Shown piece by piece: positions 10,940-23,444 of a stretch of 64,000 bases of DNA. Numbering within the stretch: the first letter of the stretch is position 1; every line of letters begins with the position of its first letter. Where the stretch lies: contig JAFFJZ010000040.1 of assembly GCA_018340375.1 (NCBI GenBank), positions 1-64,000 on the forward strand, written 5' to 3'. Source of the DNA: Gonatopus flavifemur. Taxonomy: Eukaryota > Arthropoda > Insecta > Hymenoptera > Dryinidae. Both the position numbers and the translations under genes were made by a program. Below the pieces are notes generated by a model that saw nothing but the letters and a program-made list of their open reading frames with translations, ran no database searches and was not told the DNA's origin.

Positions 10940-11115
10940 AAGGTAGGGGGTCTTTTTTGACGAAAAATGTTTTTCGCCGAATACACTGTAATTTGACAAT
11001 CAATAGTCACCTCTAGAAATCACTAGGAGATTTCGTAGTGATCTCTAGAAATGACTAGCGATTGTCGAATTAAGTTTATTCGGCGGAAAACTTTTCCGGC
11101 AAAGAGACCCCCTAC
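10940..11115. mobile_element. 176-bp hairpin MITE, hAT-like by 8-bp duplication
   Basis: Arms of about 80 bp (from GTAGGGGGTCTTTTTTG inward, and the matching CAAAGAGACCCCCTAC) pair with a short loop near 11024-11037. CCTCCAAT is present on both sides (10932-10939 and 11116-11123), an 8-bp target duplication as made by hAT elements. The superfamily assignment is inference from duplication length only. Confidence 0.75.
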
Positions 11116-11289
11116 CCTCCAATGAGTGGGAATATTTACTCGATCCGATTGAATGTCTTTTAAGGAGTAATGAGAATAGCAATCCGCTGTGAACTATGAA
11201 TCAGAACTCTACTTCAAGGAATTCAGAGAGCATGTTATTGAAATATACTCAACGATACACAATCATTTAAGGGTGTGCTCGGTTCGATT

Positions 11290-11863
11290 TTTTTCCTAGA
11301 AAAGTACTAGATCGTTTCAACCGTTTCACATCATTAAGGCGGTTCACCACGAGCCGAGTTACTAGATCTCTCCCCCCAGTTTTCTCAAGCATCGATGAAT
11401 AGAATCAATTTCAATGAGCAGGTGCATCTTCTTAGACTATTAAAAAAAATGCAGCTACTCATTATTTTTCATTTTATGTGTTCGTTTCCGAGAAAACTGG
11501 GCGGAGAAATTTGGAATCTAGTAACTTTTGCAGGGAGTAATGAATCCCCCTCAATATGCAATTAATTACATTGATCTTTGGATCAGAAAATTCAGAAGTA
11601 TTCAGAGAATCCGGCTCTGGTCTCAAAATACTAGAAGGTGTATTATATTCGTTGTAATATTCAAAGAACGAAATAGAGAATCATCATCGGTTGATAACGA
11701 AAATTCCTTCTAATTGATTATAAAGACTTCCTTGAACAACAAACAGACCAAAGCCGGATTCTCTGATTAATTCTGAATTTTTGATCCGAAAGATCAATGT
11801 AAATACCTGCATATCAATGATGTAAAACGGTTGAAACGATCTAGTAGTTTTCCAGTGGAAAAA
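11290..11863. mobile_element. Foldback element interrupted by a smaller inverted-repeat element
   Basis: The outer arms pair around ACTAGATCGTTTCAACCGTTT (11303) and its inverse near 11824-11850. Pairing resumes inside with ACATTGATCTTTGGATCAG (about 11568) against the inverse near 11780-11803. The unpaired block between the two left pieces (about 11338-11545) has its own inverted ends, GTTACTAGAT with CAGTTTTCTC at 11358-11386 against 11490-11525, so one element probably inserted in another. No gene. Confidence 0.65.
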
Positions 11864-12704
11864 TTGACCAGAGCACTCCCTCAATTTGAAAAATATGTTT
11901 CCTCACCTGTCTCATTTCATCTTGTTGGCGATAATAAGTTGTTGAAGGAACTCTGTTTGTAGCGCTATGTGAATATTTTTTATACGGACCCTTTGGCATA
12001 TTGACAAAATACAATATGATGTAGATAAACTGATGGGTGAAATAATGTATCCGTGTTTACTTTTAGCCTTTCAAGTGTTCAACGAATTCACGTATTATCA
12101 GAAAACACAATCAATTTTTATCATTCAGATTTTGTTCTCGAATTTTTCTCACAAATTTGATGATTGAACATAAAGACTGACGTGCATGAATGCAATAACA
12201 GTGAATCGATAAACAAAAAACCTCAAATATATTGAAAACATTAACGATCATATACCCGCTGTGTAATGTTGTTACTGAATCAATAGACATTCAAAATCCA
12301 AATTTGGAGAGTTTGTATTGCTAGTGCTGGTAACGAGTCTAGCGTGCTTGTCGGTAGCGGGGTCGATTCGCCGAACAATTAGTTTGTCGAATAGGTCGGA
12401 TATACGTGATTTTCCAATTGGCGATAAGCTACAACGTTGAGAACTGTTCTGTTTCACTTTCACTTCTGTTGTTTCATTGGGCTTGATATAGTAGTGCCTG
12501 CATAAGCATTATCGATCATCAAGTGTACCGTTATTGTCTTCCCTGACTTGAGAAGATTACCACAGTGTTTTATTTGAATGATTCACGTATTTTACTACCA
12601 GTAATACATAAAGTATATTGATCAAGGCAAGTGATCGATACAGCACGTGCTAGTATCAAGTTTCATGTCGGTTAATTTTCAGTGACACTATACAACAAAT
12701 CTTA
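11864..12704. other. No identifiable feature; upstream of the BEND-like exon
   Basis: A/T-rich sequence without coding signal. It would contain the promoter and 5' leader of the exon at 12705 if that gene is expressed, but I see no convincing promoter motif. Confidence 0.4.
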
Positions 12705-12897
12705 ATGGAAGTATCTCACGCTTACGTACGATTTGTACATAACAAGACTCTTAAAATTATCAATATTGATAAAGTTCAGAAATTCTATCCAAAGCACATG
12801 ACTGATTTTTACGAGAACGTTGTATATAAAATCCTATGGGAAGATGCACAAAACAATAAAGCTGTGAATAAGAATGCTTATATTCTTATGTTGGGAG
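12705..12897 (+). CDS. BEND-like protein, first coding exon
   Basis: Start ATG at 12705. The exon encodes about 64 residues with the pattern found at the N-terminus of many insect BEN-domain-type proteins: AYVRFV, then VQKFYPKHMTDF, then YKILW, then AYILMLG. A donor (GGAG followed by GTAGGT) ends the exon after one base of a codon. Joining this base to the acceptor at 20000 restores Asp in MLGDSKGNM, which fits the family pattern and keeps the frame. The real intron would be about 7.1 kb and full of transposon relics. I did not find a BEN domain in the window, so the gene may be partial or run elsewhere. Function cannot be assigned. Confidence 0.6.
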
Positions 12898-13082
12898 GTA
12901 GGTTTAGTATTTATTTGTAAAACCTTCTTCTGGATTATGAATTATCCATTCAATCATCTCTGCAAACAATTCATATTTTGCTTCCTCGTTTAGAGGGAAG
13001 CTTTGTGATCGTTTCGAGGAGCCGAAAATTTTTTTGTCTCGAAATTCAAAATCTCCTAGACTCCTCAGAATTCGGAGAACAA

Positions 13083-14660
13083 TTTTGTTACCGTGTCTGT
13101 CTGTCTGTCTGTGTGGCTGTAGCCCCCCCCCCTTCCTACCTTTCGTACACGCATATCTCCCGTTCTGCTTATCCGATCGTTCCGAAATTCTTATCACAGT
13201 TGTGGACTAGGGTGATAGTGGTCCCATGTAAGTTTCAACCTGATTCATCTAGAAGAATTGGGTGGATGAGAGGGACTCTGACAAAGAATGAACATTTTGC
13301 GTACGCGTGTACCTTTGCTTCCTATTATCCGAATCCTATCAAACTTTACCCACGTTTTGGTCGTGACCCGATAATGGTCCCATATGAGTTTTATCCAAAT
13401 CGGTTGAAAACTGTGGAAAATTCTTCTTTGGAATCTGTATTTTTTTTCAAGCATGCCTTTCCCATGCCCGTATCATCCGAATGTCTTGGAGTATACACAA
13501 TGAACATTTGATTTCTCAAGATATGTTTCAGATATGTTTAAGATGTCTTATGCGACACTTTTAGATATCTAAAAGATAACTTTTCGTATCTTGAGATGTC
13601 TCAAACATGTCTTGGACGTTTTGAGAGACGTAAAATATGTTCAAGATATCTCAAGATACGAAAAGTTATCTTTGAGATATCCAGCAGTGTCGCATAAGAC
13701 ATCCTAAACATATCTAAAACATATCTTGAGAAATCAAATGTTTATTGGATATTCGATTCACGCGATGTTAGTTATATGATATGAATTTCAGGCACATTGG
13801 AATTGGGGTGGGGGGGGGGGGAAGAAAAAAGGAAATCAGGTTCCTTTTTGTCTGTCTGTTTGTCTGTGTGTGTAACAAATTTGCGAACGTCTATATCTTT
13901 TGTTCGTATTTTTTTCGTATTTGATCGTGATGAGATTTCCACCAGAGTCATGTGCAGTGTCGACAGTGGTTCCATATAAGTTTCAACCTCATCGTTACAG
14001 GAGAACGGGAGGGGTGAGGAGAAATTTTTCGAAAAATCGTGATTTTGTGAACGCGCGTATCTCTGCTTCCTATTATTCGAACCCGATCAAACTTGAATCA
14101 CGTTGTAGTCATCATCCGACAGTGGTCCCATGTAAGTTTGATCTCAATCGGTTGAAAATTGTGGAAAATTTTTCTTTGGGGTGTGTATTTTCTTTGGAAG
14201 CATGCCTTTCCTATGTTCGTATCGTCCGAAGGCCTTTGAATTCAGAGCATATTCATCTCACGAGGTGTTATTTGTACGTTTCGAATTCCCAGGAAATCGG
14301 AATTGTGAGGAGAAAATGGTGAGCACTAAGCTCCGAAACAAAATTTGAAAATCTCGAAAATGCCATTACAATGGGGATATCTGTCTTTCGTTTCTATCAT
14401 GCGATTGTTACGAAATTTTTATTACAGTTTTATGCAGTGTCGATAGTGCTTCCGTATAAGTTTAAACTCGATCCTCACAGGAAAGTGGGAGATAGGGAGG
14501 AAACATGATATAAAAAATTGTGATTTTGCGACCAGGCATGTGCTCGCTTCGTGTTATCCGATTGCAATGAAATTCATACCACGGTTTGATTATAATCTCA
14601 TAGTGGTTCCATATGAGTTCCATCCCAATCGGTTGGAGAATGTGGAAGTTTGTTTGCATG
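13083..14660. repeat. Three diverged copies of an intergenic repeat
   Basis: Units at about 13083-13470, 13845-14235 and 14385-14660 share TCTGTCTGTCTGT, ATATCTC...CTTATCCGA, GTGGTCCCATGTAAGTTT and ATCGGTTGAAAA...GTGGAAAATT in order. A fourth partial copy is at about 19590-19730, so the minus-strand LINE at 14.8-18.96 kb seems to sit within the family. The long open frames here (for example 12978-13511) have no recognisable protein. A G-run lies at about 13806-13821. Confidence 0.65.
13503..13742. repeat. 240-bp palindromic foldback
   Basis: From AACATTTGATTTCTCAAGAT to the matching ATCTTGAGAAATCAAATGTT the two halves pair almost throughout around a centre near 13622. The sequence is rich in AAGATATCT-like steps. 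It separates two copies of the intergenic repeat, so it probably inserted between or within them. Confidence 0.85.
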
Positions 14661-14773
14661 CAAACGTATTTTATATACATAAATTTCAATTATCAAATTC
14701 TTTTTATTGTTTCATTCTATGTGAATGGTACAACAGGAGATGCAGTGACACAGTCTAAATGCTTATATCTAGT

Positions 14774-17700
14774 TTATACAATTCTTTTTTTATAATCTGT
14801 AAGTACAAAAATAATAAATTTTGAAATTTCTTTGATTACCTTCGCATTAGAATTTTCTAAAATTACGCGTAAGTCGTTGCTATTTTTTATAAGAGTGTTG
14901 AGTTTACCCCTTTCAGAGTCGTAATAAGAACACTCTATCAGCGAATGAAACAAATCGCATGACTTATTATGAAGTTCGCAAGAAACATCGCTTAACATAA
15001 TATAAGTTTGACTATTACATATAATCCGACAATTTATTCTGTTTAAGGTTCTTAATTGCATAATTATTTTATATGTTTCTAAAGGTAAATTCAATCTCAA
15101 GTATGCCTGAACTTCTTGTGTCTTATTTAAACTTGGGTATACTATTAACGACGTACTTTTTCCACAATTTCTTACATCCAATTCATACAAATATCTCTCA
15201 TACTTCTCGCACAATACGTGTGTTCTTTCCCCTCAAAAGACGCACACTGAGGTTATCCCAGACGTCTGTTCCTTGTGAAGGCTCGAAGAATATACGTCCT
15301 ACTTGATGGAACCAGTTATATTTCTCTAAATTTTTATGGGTTAGATCAGTTTTCATTTGTTTGAGAAAACATATCCTAGGATAACGATCTCCCGCCATCT
15401 CTAGTAATTTTACGGACAAATTCAATACTTGCTTCAGAATTTCAACTGCGATTTGGGTTATTCCTAGCTCCAATCTAATAAAGTAGCCAGGGGTGTTTTG
15501 AGGTAGATTAAATAGCCTTCTGAAAAAGAGCGTCTGAATTTTTTCAATTTCAGCAATCTATCTGATAGCGTACACTGGTGCCACGTATGTCACAATGGAA
15601 CTAACTAAGGCATTGAGCAATCTAATATAAGTTTGAGATGACTGTACATTAATAGTATAGATAAGGCCAATGGTAGATGCGGCCGCAGTTTTGACTTTTG
15701 TTACTATCTGCCTTGTGTTAGCGTCGAATAGCCCACTTTGAGTGAACACCAATCCAAGGTATACGTAATCTGTGAAAAATTCCACCTTTTTCGTTCCATA
15801 CAGGAGTGGGGGCGATTTATTCTTGAATCCATGTCCCCCTTTCTGGAATAAGACTATTTTGGTTTTACTGAGATTAATTTCTAATTTGTTCATTATGCAA
15901 TACTCATGAAGGTATTGAATTATTTTTTCCATGCTAATATAAGAGTCTGCCAGCAACACTACGTCATCGGTATAAGCCAATAATAATATTTCAGTCAGGT
16001 GATCTGCGGAGATTCCTCGGATACCTTTACTTTTCAGAAAATTTTCCAGGTCGCATAGAAAAAGAGAGAATAGAAGGGGGGACAGGATTTCTCCTTGAAG
16101 TACACCTCTAGTGATTTCAACAGGTTTAGAAGTCGCATTTCCATTTTTCGTTTTCAAAATGGCATTACTATATAGGCTATGAATTATATTAACCATTTTA
16201 GAACTAATTCCTATTTTTATCAATTTTCTAAATAAAAGTTCGTGATCAATAGAATCAAATGCCGATTCAAAGTTGATAAACAGCCCGTACAGTTTCCCTC
16301 TTTGTTTTCGCAAATGTATCTGTATCAGGGGGCTTAGTGTGTATACATTGTCTAGACAGCCTCTATTCGGCCTGAACCCGTTTTGCCATTCGGGAATTAT
16401 TTTATTCCTCTCACACCAATTTAAAATACGCGTATATACAATTTGAGTGAATATTTTTGCCATACAATTCACCAGAGCAATCGGCCTGTAATTTTCTTCT
16501 TGGTTTCTATCTCCCTTATTCTTGTATATCATTCTGAAAATAACAGTGGACCACGCAGCTGGAACTCTTTCAGACTCAATAATTCTATTGGATAATACAT
16601 TCATATACAATAGCCAATTGTTAGGCAAATACCTGAAAAATTCATTGGTAATTCTGTTTTCTCTCTGGAGCTTTACCTATTTTGCTTTCGAGCAAGCTTT
16701 GTGTTAGTTCGTCCAAGGTGATAGCCGTATCCATTTCTGGAACAGATATCACTCCGATACGAAGTTCATTGTACGGTACGGTGTTGGCATAAAATTGATT
16801 GAAGTGATCGTCCCATTCATCTAACTGTATCCTATTACTTACAAAGTTTCCCTTTTTCCTAGATTGATTGATCGCTTTCCAAAAGTCTCTTATATTTTTG
16901 GCATTAGCAGTATTCGCAATTATTTTTTCCTCATATGATTTCTTCTGTGAGACCAATGTTTTCCTGTATATCTTTTTACTTGCCATTAAATTACAAACCG
17001 ATGCCTGGGAGAAATTATTTGATTTGCAAATCTTTAATTCCTGTCTTATTTCTCTTTTCGCGAGGGTACACCTTAGATTATACCATGGTTTCACATACGA
17101 ATTATTGTGGGATTTCTTAACCATCCCTATCTTGTAAGCAGTTGATTCAATTGTCGAGGATATGATTTGATCGATTTCATTAATATTCTTATCTTGCAAC
17201 GTAATGTTTTGTGAGGAACTCATTTCATTATTATATTCATTCACCAATTTATCAAGCCATTTCAATTGCTCTCTTTCAATCATTTTTTCTCAGCTGTATT
17301 TTAAAATTGAACAAACAGGGAAATGATCTGATTGTGTTGGTATTACCGATACTTCAAGGTCTTCAACAGAATCCATTGCGATTGAATTGCACCATATAAT
17401 ATCGATAACCGAGCATCCCACACTACCAACATATGTAAAGCTAGCTGGGTTATCGCTTTGCGTTCTGCCGTTAATTGCACAAAAACCAAACTCTTCCATG
17501 AAATCGATCAAGCATTCACCCCTTCCATTAGGCTCCCTATCCATAGATATCCTTTTAGCAGACAGGTCTGTATCAAGAAGAAGGAACTCATCATCTTCAA
17601 AACTATTTTCGTTAGCGATTCTCGCATTGAAGTCGCCTCCAATGTATACACAATCGTTCGGGTATTGAGTCAGAATTAATTCCATAGTCTCTTTTAATCT

Positions 17701-18042
17701 ATTTAAAACTTCGACTATATCCACGGATGGACTTATGTATATGTTACCTACAATGAATTCAGAATTATCTTTCTTTATTTTCGTAAATATAAAGTGCTCT
17801 GTTTCGCTTAACTGTCGTGTCGGATAGAAATTATTGTTAGTAAATATTGCTAACCTTCCTTTAGCTCTTCCTCTATCCTTACTTCGTACAGCTGGACTAT
17901 ACAATGCCTTACAGCACATCCCAAACTTTGTAAACAGACTCGATGGCTCAGCTGTACACCATGTTTCACTGACACAAAGGATTTCTTCACTGTTGATTTT
18001 ATTGGAGATATCACTCAAGTTCGATAACCTCTGACGTTCCAA
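14774..18042 (-). pseudogene. Non-LTR retrotransposon ORF2 (endonuclease-reverse transcriptase), decayed
   Basis: Polyprotein that would nick the target and reverse-transcribe the element RNA. The APE-type endonuclease lies at 17290-18042 (VSETW, GGDFNAR, SDHFPV), with its NFWNVRG start in another frame near 18025. After an in-frame TGA at 17290 the linker runs to 16642. A frameshift near 16655 leads to the RT (15558-16628) with YRPIALVN, NGFRPNRG, VLQGEILSPLLF and AYTDDVVLLA. A TAG at 15558 and a frameshift near 15215 precede the C-terminal Cys/His region (CELHNKSCDLFHSLIEC). In RT motif A the usual catalytic Asp is Asn (LFINFESAFD, codon 16272-16274), so the enzyme was dead or is mutated there. 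The clade is not assigned. Confidence 0.85.
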
Positions 18043-18095
18043 AAATTTATTACTATACGATTAGATTCTTTCGTAGGTTCTTCCGCGTGGGTTTG

Positions 18096-18956
18096 CTATA
18101 TATGCTCGTTACTTCCATGTCCCGGTAAATCTCCTTCTTTCTGTATTACTTGCGGGTTCGATGATGATTTTTGTCTTTTGAAGTTTAATTTCGGTTGAAT
18201 CATAGGCGCAGGCCTTCGGTCCCTCTTCCGACTGGAGGATGAATCCTTTGAAGCAAAAGACGCATCGCTGTTGTAACCATCTACTTCTTTCTGCCTTTGC
18301 ATTTCTTTCAGCAGGTCTTCCGCATCTGATTGATTATATCGGTTATTTCCAATAATTATTTTCCCATTCTTGAATGAGGATCCGACACCTAGTTCCGATA
18401 ATTTTTTCCTCAGGGTGAAGGCCTTTCGATTAGATTCCCTTTGCTCTCCAGTCGAGTCATTGGTTATCACTATCTCTTGACCTTCAAATTTATAGACATT
18501 TTTCAGAATTTGATGTTTAATTTTGACATTGCGAAATATTACCATAATAGGCCTATTCCCTTTTGTCGTGCCGAGTCTTCTCACGTTTTCTAGTTCGTTC
18601 GCCTCCAGTTGTACTCCCACTTCAGAGAATAGATCCAACACTTTTTTTTCGAGCTCACCATATGTTTCTGTGATATCCTTCATCTTATGCATTATCAGAT
18701 TTCTAGCTCGATCTTTAGCTGATAAATATGAAATTTCTCTTTCTTATTTTATCACTTTTTGTTCTTGAATATCGATTTTCTGTTCCAGCACTGTATTTTT
18801 CCGTTTGCATGCAGATAGATCATTTTCCAGTTCCTTCACCTTGATTAAAATACTATCCATTGAAAGTTTCATTTCTTTGACCACCGAATTTGTTTCATCG
18901 ACTTTGTTTGTTAATTGGTTAATCGAAGCTTTCAGCTCGTCCATTGCAGTTGCCAT
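18096..18956 (-). pseudogene. ORF1 of the same non-LTR retrotransposon
   Basis: RNA-binding chaperone-type ORF1 protein of the element at 14774-18042. One frame from the ATG at 18956 to the stop at 18096, broken only by a TAA at 18744-18746. The first 70 residues are heptad-rich, consistent with a coiled coil (MDELKASINQLTNKVDETN). The middle has the RRM-like pattern of LINE ORF1 proteins (ENVRRLG, RPIMVIFRNV, EIVITND). The C-terminus is basic and Ser-rich (SSSSRKRDRR). No CCHC knuckle is visible. ORF2 begins about 50 bp downstream. Confidence 0.8.
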
Positions 18957-18975
18957 TTTGGGTTATATTCATTTG

Positions 18976-19392
18976 CCCAGCAAGAAATCTTGAATTGGAA
19001 AGAATGAAAAAGAATTGAGATTGAAGAATCTGAATTCAAATTTCGAAGTCATAGAATTCATTTTGAAGAAATTCTATTCTTCTCTATTCCGACCTATTCA
19101 AAGTGAAATCTTATTCTAAATCTGCTCTTCAATTTTAATTTTTTTCAATATCAAATTCAGCATACAACTCCTATGTTGTGAATGAATGTTGTTGACGACA
19201 TTGATATCGCGATTTTCAATTCTAGGACAAGACTTCAAAGGAGAATAGCAACTGAATTCCAGACACAGAATTGAAATCCAAATATTTCTATTTCTTTCTT
19301 TTCTTTTGGTACAAACTTCGAATTGAAAAGAATTAAAAATAGGATGTTCCTATTCTTTTCCAATTCTTTTTTATTCCAGATTTTTTGCTGGG
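18976..19392. repeat. Inverted-repeat element upstream of the LINE
   Basis: CCCAGCAAGAAATCTTGAAT at 18976 pairs with the inverse ending GCTGGG at 19392, and pairing continues for about 40 bp (AAAGAATGAAAAAGAATT). It could be a MITE or part of the LINE 5' leader. No gene between. Confidence 0.55.
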
Positions 19393-19999
19393 TGATCACA
19401 CCCGTATTAAACTGTAACTATACACTCAATGTACCGTATACCCGCAACGAACAGAGCGATCAATCATACGTCTGCACGCATCGACGTGTGCCACCGAAAC
19501 CCATAAACTTTAATTATTGGGCAGAGTTTTTGAGTAAAAATACGTTTGCGTATCACTTGGACAGGAACGAGGAATTTTTTTTGCGATCCTTATTGTTTGG
19601 CAATATTTCGAAAGCATGCCTCCCCTATGTTTTCATTTTGCGATCGGGCATGTTTCCGTTTCCTGTTGTACGATTGCGATTGAATTTTTACCATCTGGTA
19701 ATTGTGATCCGATAGTGTTCTTAACGGGATACCAGCGTACCATCCAGGTGAAGATTTTGTCTGTAAGATTTCTCCGAACTGAACTCATGAGACAGTCTGA
19801 AATTTTCAGGGAATATTCTTTCATACCCTAGAGGAGAGAGAGGATGAAGAATTATGAAAAATTTATATATGTATAGTTTTTCCTAATGAAATGTATTATA
19901 AATTCAAAAGTCCCATCATGATTGATTGATTAAGGACGAGGAAGCCGTGTGCCAATTGGCAGAGTTTTTTTTCAATTCCTCACTTCTTCGTACTTACAG
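19393..19999. other. Repeat-derived stretch before the second BEND-like exon
   Basis: Contains the partial intergenic repeat copy at about 19590-19730 and otherwise nothing I recognise. The open frame at 19323-19715 crosses two repeats and has no protein similarity I can see. Confidence 0.4.
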
Positions 20000-20343
20000 A
20001 TAGTAAAGGGAATATGAAAAAGAAACTATCATCAAATGAACGATTGAGATTTCCTACTGTCGAAGCGGATGACCTTATATGTGAACGTAGCACATCTCAA
20101 TCTAAGGAAGCACGTTTACCAAAATCCAGCATTTGGAACAAGAAAAGAAAACCTTCAGTCGTCAAGAAATTACAATTATATTCATCCAATATTGAAGGCT
20201 CCATGGGAGGAATTGCAGACTCAACTGATTCTATTGATGTAAAAGATTCTGTGATAGTGAAATCATCTGCTGAAATAGATGGTAATGAATATGACAGCCA
20301 AAATCTTACTGCTCATTCAACTGATGCGAAGAATCCAAAACAG
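20000..20343 (+). CDS. BEND-like protein, second coding exon
   Basis: Acceptor TACTTACAG ends at 19999 and donor GTATGA begins at 20344. Joined to exon 12705-12897 the frame continues as GDSKGNMKKKLSSNERLRF, the expected place for the short Lys/Arg-rich segment after the conserved N-terminal module in this family. The rest is Ser/Asp/Lys-rich and low in structure (KPSVVKKLQLYSSN, STDSIDVKDS), typical of the linker. The exon ends in phase 0, whereas the frame read at 27140 needs one preceding base, so at least one exon or a frame change lies between. Confidence 0.6.
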
Positions 20344-23194
20344 GTATGAAATTTATGTATTGTACATGTTTTTGTCCCTATCTTTGTTGTAATATGAGGT
20401 CACGTTTTCATTTTATTCTTCCTAGATCAGATTCGTATATCTAAATTTCAAAGTATGTTCGCATTTTATTTTTTTTATTTTTCATATAATGTCTTCTCTT
20501 TTTATTCTGTTTATGTGTCTCTATTACATATGGTATCTTTCAGATTAGGAGTATCTCTCTGCATCTGAAACATTTTTCCACGTGAAATTTTCCATCATAT
20601 ACTTCATGCGTTCAAGAAGAATGCACTTGATTATGTATACACTTGAGGATATGATTCATCAGTGATAGAGTATGCAGTATCAGGGTGACCACAAAAAAAG
20701 GCTGACGAAATTCCCTGAAACTTCCAGGTTTTCCAGGACTATTCGCACATTCTTCCCTGATATTTCGGTATTCAACTTTTTTTGCAAGTTATCCACCATA
20801 ATCTGGACCTATTTAAGTACACTGAGTCTTTCTCCAGTTCCAGAGTAAAAATAAGACATACCTCTTATGTTTCCCATCAAGAAATCATATTATCCATTCA
20901 ATTAATGATAAATAAAATTGAACTATAGTTCAAAAAATACAATACAATACAAAAGTGATTGTATACAATATTCTACTACCCCAGAATCAGGAATCGAAAT
21001 ATTATGACATGATGTTGATGAAGAAAATCAGAAGACATTATTTTAGAAAAAATGCAAATATCCATCACAAGATCTCCGATGTTATAATGCCTTTGCTTGA
21101 ATTAATGAAACACAGGAAATGAATAGCAACAGATTTCTTGGAGTGAAAGATTATTCGGTCTCCATATAAGAATTGGTTTGATTCGGGTTGGACTGTGGAG
21201 ACTTATATTTGGGGAATTATATAATTGTTGCAAGTGAACCATCATCAATGAGAGTTAACTCATGGAGATATTACGCATATAGGTGCTACGAAAAAATTAT
21301 TATTTCAAGGGGACAGAAAGATTCTTTGATCGGAACAAGTCTATTAATTCATCACAGAAAATATTTCATCAAATCCTTGTCAATCTGTGATACACATTTG
21401 TACTTATCAATGCCCTGAGTTTAGTTTTCTAATGTCACTAATTATGACGGAAGAAACGATTTCTTTGAATTCCCACAATTGATTCGAAGGCTCTTCTACT
21501 TCTCTATATGAAGTTTGGAATAAAACTAAACATTGGTAATTATCGTTTGGAATATGTATCCATATTCATATCCACTGAAAAAATTCCTCCTCGCCAAATA
21601 AATAGTTCATTCTCCTTCTCTCCAGAGTACATTTTTTGGGATTGATGAAATATTCAATTGAATCAAATAATAGAATGCTTGCCCTAAATAAATTCTCCTT
21701 CTAAATAAAGAACTCATTCCTCACACATCATCAATTTCTGTATCAAATTGAATACTTGATTTCTAAAAATAAATTTTACGAAGAGAGGATAAATAAATAT
21801 TTTTCCCAGTGTAACTTGAATGATATATGCTCTTCAAGTTCTAATCATTTATTGGGAACAAATCAGTGATTGGATCTAGAATAATCCAAATGAAAAACAA
21901 TTCAACTTTCTCAGCATTTTTTGCGGATATCATACTATGCATAGTCAATTGAAGAATCATGTGCTGAACGATTAACATTCATTTCAACATACAGGTCCAA
22001 ACACCACGCTATAATTCCATATGAACTTCCGTTAATGGCTGCACCAAATGAACAGCTTATGAACTCATTATATTCGAAGAGAATTCATCGAAAATTCAGT
22101 TTGAATTTTGAATGGAATCAATTCTCAAAGCGTTCATTGGGTGCAGACATAACGGGGACCATTCAAAAACGCCAAATGAATCCTTTTGAATTCTTTAAGT
22201 ATTCTTGCGCTGTCTGGTAGGTTTTTCGCTTTCAATATCTCATTTGAGACTTGTGAGAGAAAATTACTTCAGACAAAATAATCATTCTTTCCAATAGTGG
22301 GAAGGAAATATCTCTCTCATTCAAATGTATATTCCTTTGTTCCAAAATATGCTTTATCGATTCGATTAAATGGTCACCGATACAATCAGATATACATGAA
22401 ATTGGGAGGATATTCCTTCGTCTCTATTGGAAGAAACGGTTTCTTTATCTGAAGTAGTGTTTTTTTTAGAGTACAGTTCAATGGCATTCATTTCTCTCTA
22501 TACAGAAATTAATAGATCCTCAATTTCTGTGTTCATCTTTTTCAGGTAGGAGTCAATAAAATAATAATCAATACTTGCACCTCATTCCAGTTGTAAAGAA
22601 AATGCAGGTACTTATTATTTCCTATTTTCAAGCGAATCAGGAGGGGAGAAATATAACAATTTTTGAAACGATGCTGAAATCAGTCCGAGAAAGTAGCCCG
22701 ATTTTTGTGTTCATAAGCAGGAGTTTGAAATTTATATTACTCCGTCATGCCGCGGCCCTGTACTTGAGCTACATCCTCGAGCTGATTTCAGCATCGTTTT
22801 TTTGAGTCATTGAATGTTTTCAGGAACAATAACAATTTCAGTCGATCTAAAAACACCTTTTATGACAATGAAAAGGAATGATCTCATTCACTGCTCTGAA
22901 TTCGGATCTCAAAGAGAGTTTCCGATTTATAAACATATTTCTGTGGAAAAGTATTCTGTATATTGGAATTATTCAGATGTTTATATTTTTGAGAATTTTA
23001 GACGTTTCTCTTTGTTTGAATGTCGTTTTGAAAAAAATGTTGAGTCAAATGAAAAAATACATAGATTGATTGAACTCATTAATTCATTGAAACGAAGGAA
23101 TGTGGTTTTAAAACGGAGTTATACACGGAGAGAAATGTTATATTATAAACCCACCGACATTTACTCCGGTACTCTCTGAAAAATTACTTTATCT
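20344..23194. other. Intron-like or intergenic DNA with one hAT-like end
   Basis: At 20681 CAGGGTGACCACAAAAAAAG resembles the 5' end of hAT-type elements. An inverted GTGGCCACTCTG ends at 24073, but the 8-bp flanks do not match, so I do not claim one element 20681-24073. The short open frames at 22035 and 22814 have no recognisable protein. Confidence 0.4.
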
Positions 23195-23444
23195 GAAGGG
23201 TCGACGGTCTAAACCTGTTAACTGACATTTCAGAAATTTTACACGGCGAAGAAAAAACGTTGGGATTCCTTTAATTTTTGATATTTTCCTAGTCTATGAA
23301 GAGTTTTCTCTTCGGGTTACAAGGGTGAATGATACTTCCAAATTTCAGATCATTTGAATGAAAATTGAAAGATCTGGATCAACTTTTCTTCGCCGTGTAA
23401 AATTTCTGAAATGTCAGTTAACGGGTTTAGACCGTCGACCCTTC
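23195..23444. mobile_element. 250-bp MITE with ~60-bp inverted ends, 4-bp duplication
   Basis: GAAGGGTCGACGGTCTAAAC at the left and its inverse at the right continue pairing to GGCGAAGAAAA, about 60 bp with one or two mismatches. ATCT lies on both sides (23191-23194 and 23445-23448). The arms are very similar, so the insertion looks fairly young. Confidence 0.8.

Noticed and set aside
12978..13511. 177-residue plus-strand gene
   Set aside because: It spans a diverged intergenic repeat also present at 13.85, 14.39 and 19.6 kb and begins inside the intron of the BEND-like gene.
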